Below are positions 60,293 through 64,000 of a DNA stretch of 64,000 nt, one piece after another. The stretch covers positions 1,819,245 to 1,883,244 of the forward strand of contig NC_066852.1 of the NCBI RefSeq assembly GCF_001640805.2, written 5' to 3'. Made by a program: the position numbers and the translations under genes. Positions within the stretch are counted from its first letter, which is position 1; each line of letters starts with the position of its first letter. The notes beneath the pieces are model-generated. The model did no database searches, was not told the origin of the DNA, and saw only the letters and a program-made list of their open reading frames with translations. The DNA is from Lates calcarifer (Eukaryota; Chordata; Actinopteri; Centropomidae).

Positions 60293-62319
60293 AAATCATT
60301 AGTTACAGCCTCAGATGAAAGATTTTAGCCTATCGTACATCACTAGTTCACATACAGTATCAGTCCTCTGGTTGTTGCATGTCACGGCTTGTTTCTCCTG
60401 ATGTCTCCATCTGTTCTCTCTCAGCCTCTCCTGCCTCTTTTCAGCACATAATCTTACTGTAATGTCTGTCAATACTTCTGCTGCTAAACTCACAACTAAT
60501 GATCCACAAACACGACAATTATTACAGTTATTAGAGAAGAGCTGCACCAGCACTGGCATGTTTGATCACATTGCATGTTAGCAGATCATTATCACCGTCT
60601 AGACAGTCACGTCAATGTCCCTGATTAGTGCACTGGCCCTGATTTGTAGCTGATTAGCACAGGACAAATGTTGCACAGCCTGTGACACAGGGCAGGGATG
60701 AGCGCCATCCCCACTTCTTACTCCACACAGAAGGCCCCTGTTATTCCACTGTGACTGGTTTTCTTAAACAATGAAACAGCTAAGTCTTCCTTCACATGAA
60801 ACCACAACCACAGTCTGCTTGGAGTGATACGAGGCTTTCATACGCTTAACTGAGGAATGCGAGGAAATGAATGATTTTAGGGTCAGGGGTCGGGACGTGT
60901 CCCAGATACACATCAATAACCACACAAATACTTTGAGGATGCATAATTGTGGCGTGTCCAAAACACACAAAGTCCTCCTCTGTCTCCACAACTGGACTGA
61001 GGGCTTGTGTAGCCGTGGCAGAGACCTTAGACCAGTACAGGAACTCGGTTGACTCCCTTTAATAACCAGTTCTCCCACCAGTGCTTCTGTGGATTTGGCT
61101 CACTTTTCCAAACTTGGCCGAGTGCTTGTGTTGTTAGTTTGCTCACTTGTTTGATGCTATTAATGGGAAGTTTAATTAAGTGTGTCGAGGGCGTGCAGTT
61201 AAAAAGAGGTATTGATAAACAGTCACCATGACTGTCTGCCTGGGTTAATTGAATATCGACTAATCCTCCACACACTGGAATGCTTTCCATTTTTTCCCAA
61301 TAGTAAAGTGATATAATGCCCTACTCAACTATTTATACAGGTCTTATCAGGCGCCTGGGGAAAATATCCACTCTACCAGGCTAACTAATGCCCGTCAAAT
61401 ACTATAAGAGTAAGAGAGATGTAGTGCCTGTCAGGGTGTGAGAGTATGGGATATATTTTTATATGTGAATAAAGGAGCTGTGGAAGGTGTAAAATTGAAA
61501 TGTAAAAGAACAATATTTTTTAAATGGTGTGCTAGGAGGAGTGTTATGTCAAACGAATAATGTGTTTATTACTCCGTGCCTGGAAACGTGCATACTTGAG
61601 CCATGAAGAAACCAGCAACTGTGTTTCATAGAGTACTTTCCGTCTGGCTGACGATGTGGGAGCAGGAGAAATCCATCGAGCGAACACTCGACTCGCAGAC
61701 CTCCGCAATGTGTTGGTCAAGGACTCTTCCCACGTTGCTGCCTGGTGGCACACAGGGCAGGGTTAAATCTTCCACATGCAACAGAGGCCATCTGGAGAGG
61801 AGTGATACTATAAAAAGCGAGTGCATTGTTGAAATCAAGACATGCGGTGCAACCAGGCCGGTGGACTTGAAAGAAAATCCCATGACTGAGCACATACTGC
61901 AGGGTCTAAATGTGTAGTAACATTTCAGACTGTGGCTGTTCCCTGGCTGGGACTGAAGCAGAGATGCATGAGTAAGGATAACTACTAACTTAACCACATG
62001 CTACTGACGCCACAATGTCATAACTTTACTCCAATACAAACCCAGAATTTTCTCCAAGTTAAAAGAAGTGAAGCCAGAAAACAGTGTCCATGCTGATTCT
62101 TCAGCAGTTCAACATTACAAGACAGCATAAGAGATTAGAGCTACACGATGTTTGTCAAACCATCAGATATATACTGTTTATATTTTGGTATTAATCCACT
62201 AAAACTGTATTAATTCATTTTTGGCCACTTTAGGGCAACCAAAAAAGCTGCGTACAAAACACTGACACATTATCACCTTACAGTGAACATGCACGCCAAA
62301 TCCTGGGGGAAATATCTCA

Positions 62320-62400
62320 TTCTTTAGATGCTAAATGCATCACTTTGTTGACCAGCTAGCTAACTAGCGTGATGCTGGGTGTCCAGACTGAAAACAATAC
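62320..62400. repeat. Short fish repeat fragment (CCAGCTAGCTAACTAG)
   Basis: AGATGCTAAATGCATCACTT then TGTTGACCAGCTAGCTAACT and GATGCTGGGTG resemble a block I associate with teleost repeats (GCTAAATGCTCCACTATGTT, CACCAGCTAGTTGCTAAC). Partial and by memory. Confidence 0.4.
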
Positions 62401-64000
62401 TCATGCACGCAGTGAAAGTGATCAAGAACAGTAAAGTAGCAGGCCAGAAAACCAAGTCTGCTTGGTAAAAGCTCTGTAGAGATCAGGGGAATGGATCATT
62501 TCATCCTTTGTTATTATAAAAATACTGATTATAGCAGCTTTAAATATCTCTATTGGTACCATTGCAGGCAAATGAAAGGTCTGTGGCCAGGGTTTATTTA
62601 TGGCAACAAAACACTGTTTTTAAATGTTTATTTCACTGGATTGGCCAAGATTTTATCCATATTAACAATCTCTAAACCAACATTAAGCTTCACGTTATAA
62701 ACACATGAAAAACCGATTACTTGTTTGTTTTTGCTCATGTACAATAAATAATTTCAATTTGATTTCCAAATTAAACCTCTTCATTTATAAGTAGGGCAGA
62801 TCTGAAATCAGAAATATTTGGGTTTCATTCCACGGTCAAGTAATAACAGACCTTGCTGTTTAATCGACATTGAGAATGACAAAAATTTCTTTCCTGGGAA
62901 TGAGGCCCCTTCAGTAGATCATATCTTATTACAGCAGGCTGCTAACATTATGGTTGTTTATATATTCCAAATAGACACTTCAGAAAGTATGTGTTAGCTG
63001 GCTCTGAATCTAAACTTTCACAGACTCTAGTTCAGGATTTCTAAATCTCAGTATGTCAAAATGTTCAGTCTGCTGGGGACTGAAAGGAAACAGCAGGTTT
63101 CAGGACATTTTATTCTAGAAATAACTGCAGCACACAGCACAACGCTGCCAACATCAAAGAGTGCAAGAGTTTTGATTCTTTACTTGTACGCAGGTTAATT
63201 GGCACTGCATTTGGATTTTACTTTTGTCCATTTGCAGTCAGTGTAGTGCGTTTGTGTGTGTGTGTGAAAGTGAGGGAAAACAACAGAGATAAGCCATTGC
63301 ATGAAAAGGACGACAGGAAGAGACGGAGTAAGAGCGTCCTTACCAAAGTTACAAATTAAAACAAGTTTTCTGTGCAACCACCTCTTGCTTTCTCTTGCCA
63401 GCATTTGTGACAAACAAGACACTTCAGACAAAACTGGTCTTTGTTAGTGGAATCGCACACGAGTTTCCCACAGCAATAAGACAGCACTGACACATCTCTA
63501 CATGAGCTAAGACCATTGATTCTTCTGTATAAAAAAAGAAAGAATATGTGCTTTGTCTAATTAAGTCGGATTTGCATTGTTTAAAGTGATAAAAAGATTA
63601 TCAAATGTGCATTACTTCACTGCGAGTGAGTGGGAAAAAAGCCTACAGAGAGCCGAGTTCCCTGCACAGAATGTAGATTTATCAAATGCAAATGTCACAG
63701 TTGGAACGAAAAAATGGGTATTTATATCTGTGCAAGTGACGGAGAGAGAAAGCCTTTAGCCCCGAGTGGTGACACACACGGACAGAGGGGCATTGATGGA
63801 GTAAACAGTGAATGGTAGGGAACGGAAACTCAACTCTTTATCTTTGTATTTTGGCTTTTTCTCCCTCTTGCCTTCTCTGTCACTTTCTTTCTCCTATGTC
63901 GCTGCATGAGCTTTCTAGCTAGCAAGCTAGTTACTACCTTTTAGCCCATAATGTGGACTTTCTGACCATCTTTGGTTTCACCACGCAGCGTAAATTAAAG

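Larger units (their letters stand above)
58531..64000. other. KAZN 5' flank, no gene recognised
   Basis: I scanned both strands for kazrin-like N-terminal exons, other known proteins and RNA genes and found none. It contains a C-run (about 58876-58888), two repeat relics (59925-60292 and about 62320-62400) and otherwise unremarkable AT-rich sequence. Confidence 0.55.

Noticed and set aside
61544..61997. Opposed frames near 61.5-62.0 kb (about 104-123 codons)
   Set aside because: Neither strand resembles a known protein or kazrin N-terminus; no consistent splice sites.

Overview
The window is vertebrate nuclear DNA, almost certainly from a teleost fish and probably a percomorph (inference). 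It has long (TG)n and (GAT)n microsatellites, GT-AG introns, and many decayed copies of interspersed repeats that I recognise from fish genomes: palindromic MITE-like elements, an L2-type LINE 3' end, and the CATGCTAAC-rich family. There is no bacterial-style gene organisation, and I found no RNA gene or CRISPR array.

The window is dominated by one gene on the minus strand, kazrin (KAZN). It encodes a coiled-coil and SAM-domain scaffold that binds periplakin and acts in junctions, the cytoskeleton and endosomes. I placed thirteen coding exons by matching translated pieces to the remembered kazrin family protein and checking GT/AG sites and codon phase at every junction; all join in frame. The 5'-most recognised exon is at 57803-58010. 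It is followed by a very large intron of about 46.8 kb, then exons 2-6 (11027 down to 6349) encoding the rest of the coiled coil and a Ser/Pro-rich linker. An alternative exon 7 follows (5598 down to 5475 or 5428), then exons 8-13 (2911 down to 743) encoding three SAM domains. The last exon or exons of the long form lie beyond position 1.

The gene shows two protein ends. If exon 7 is read through, the protein stops at 5428 after a short tail ending DYYIEEDADW (about 392 aa), followed by an AT-rich 3' UTR. If the donor inside exon 7 is used, the frame continues into the SAM domains (679 codons within the window). The large first intron holds at least one good candidate alternative first exon (21870-21900 coding). 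A second candidate sits in a CpG-dense patch near 41.5-41.85 kb. Both have ATG-to-donor segments in the phase needed to join exon 2.

Intron 1 (11028-57802) and the 58-64 kb flank are otherwise non-coding as far as I can see. They hold transposon relics, simple repeats, a perfect 16-bp hairpin at 19740-19776, a LINE nested inside another repeat at 27230-27882, and a small plus-strand coding-like segment with a poly(A) signal at 38665-38878 that I cannot identify. I did not find a novel multi-gene system. The best leads are the alternative promoters, the alternative 3' end of KAZN, and the unexplained structures inside intron 1.
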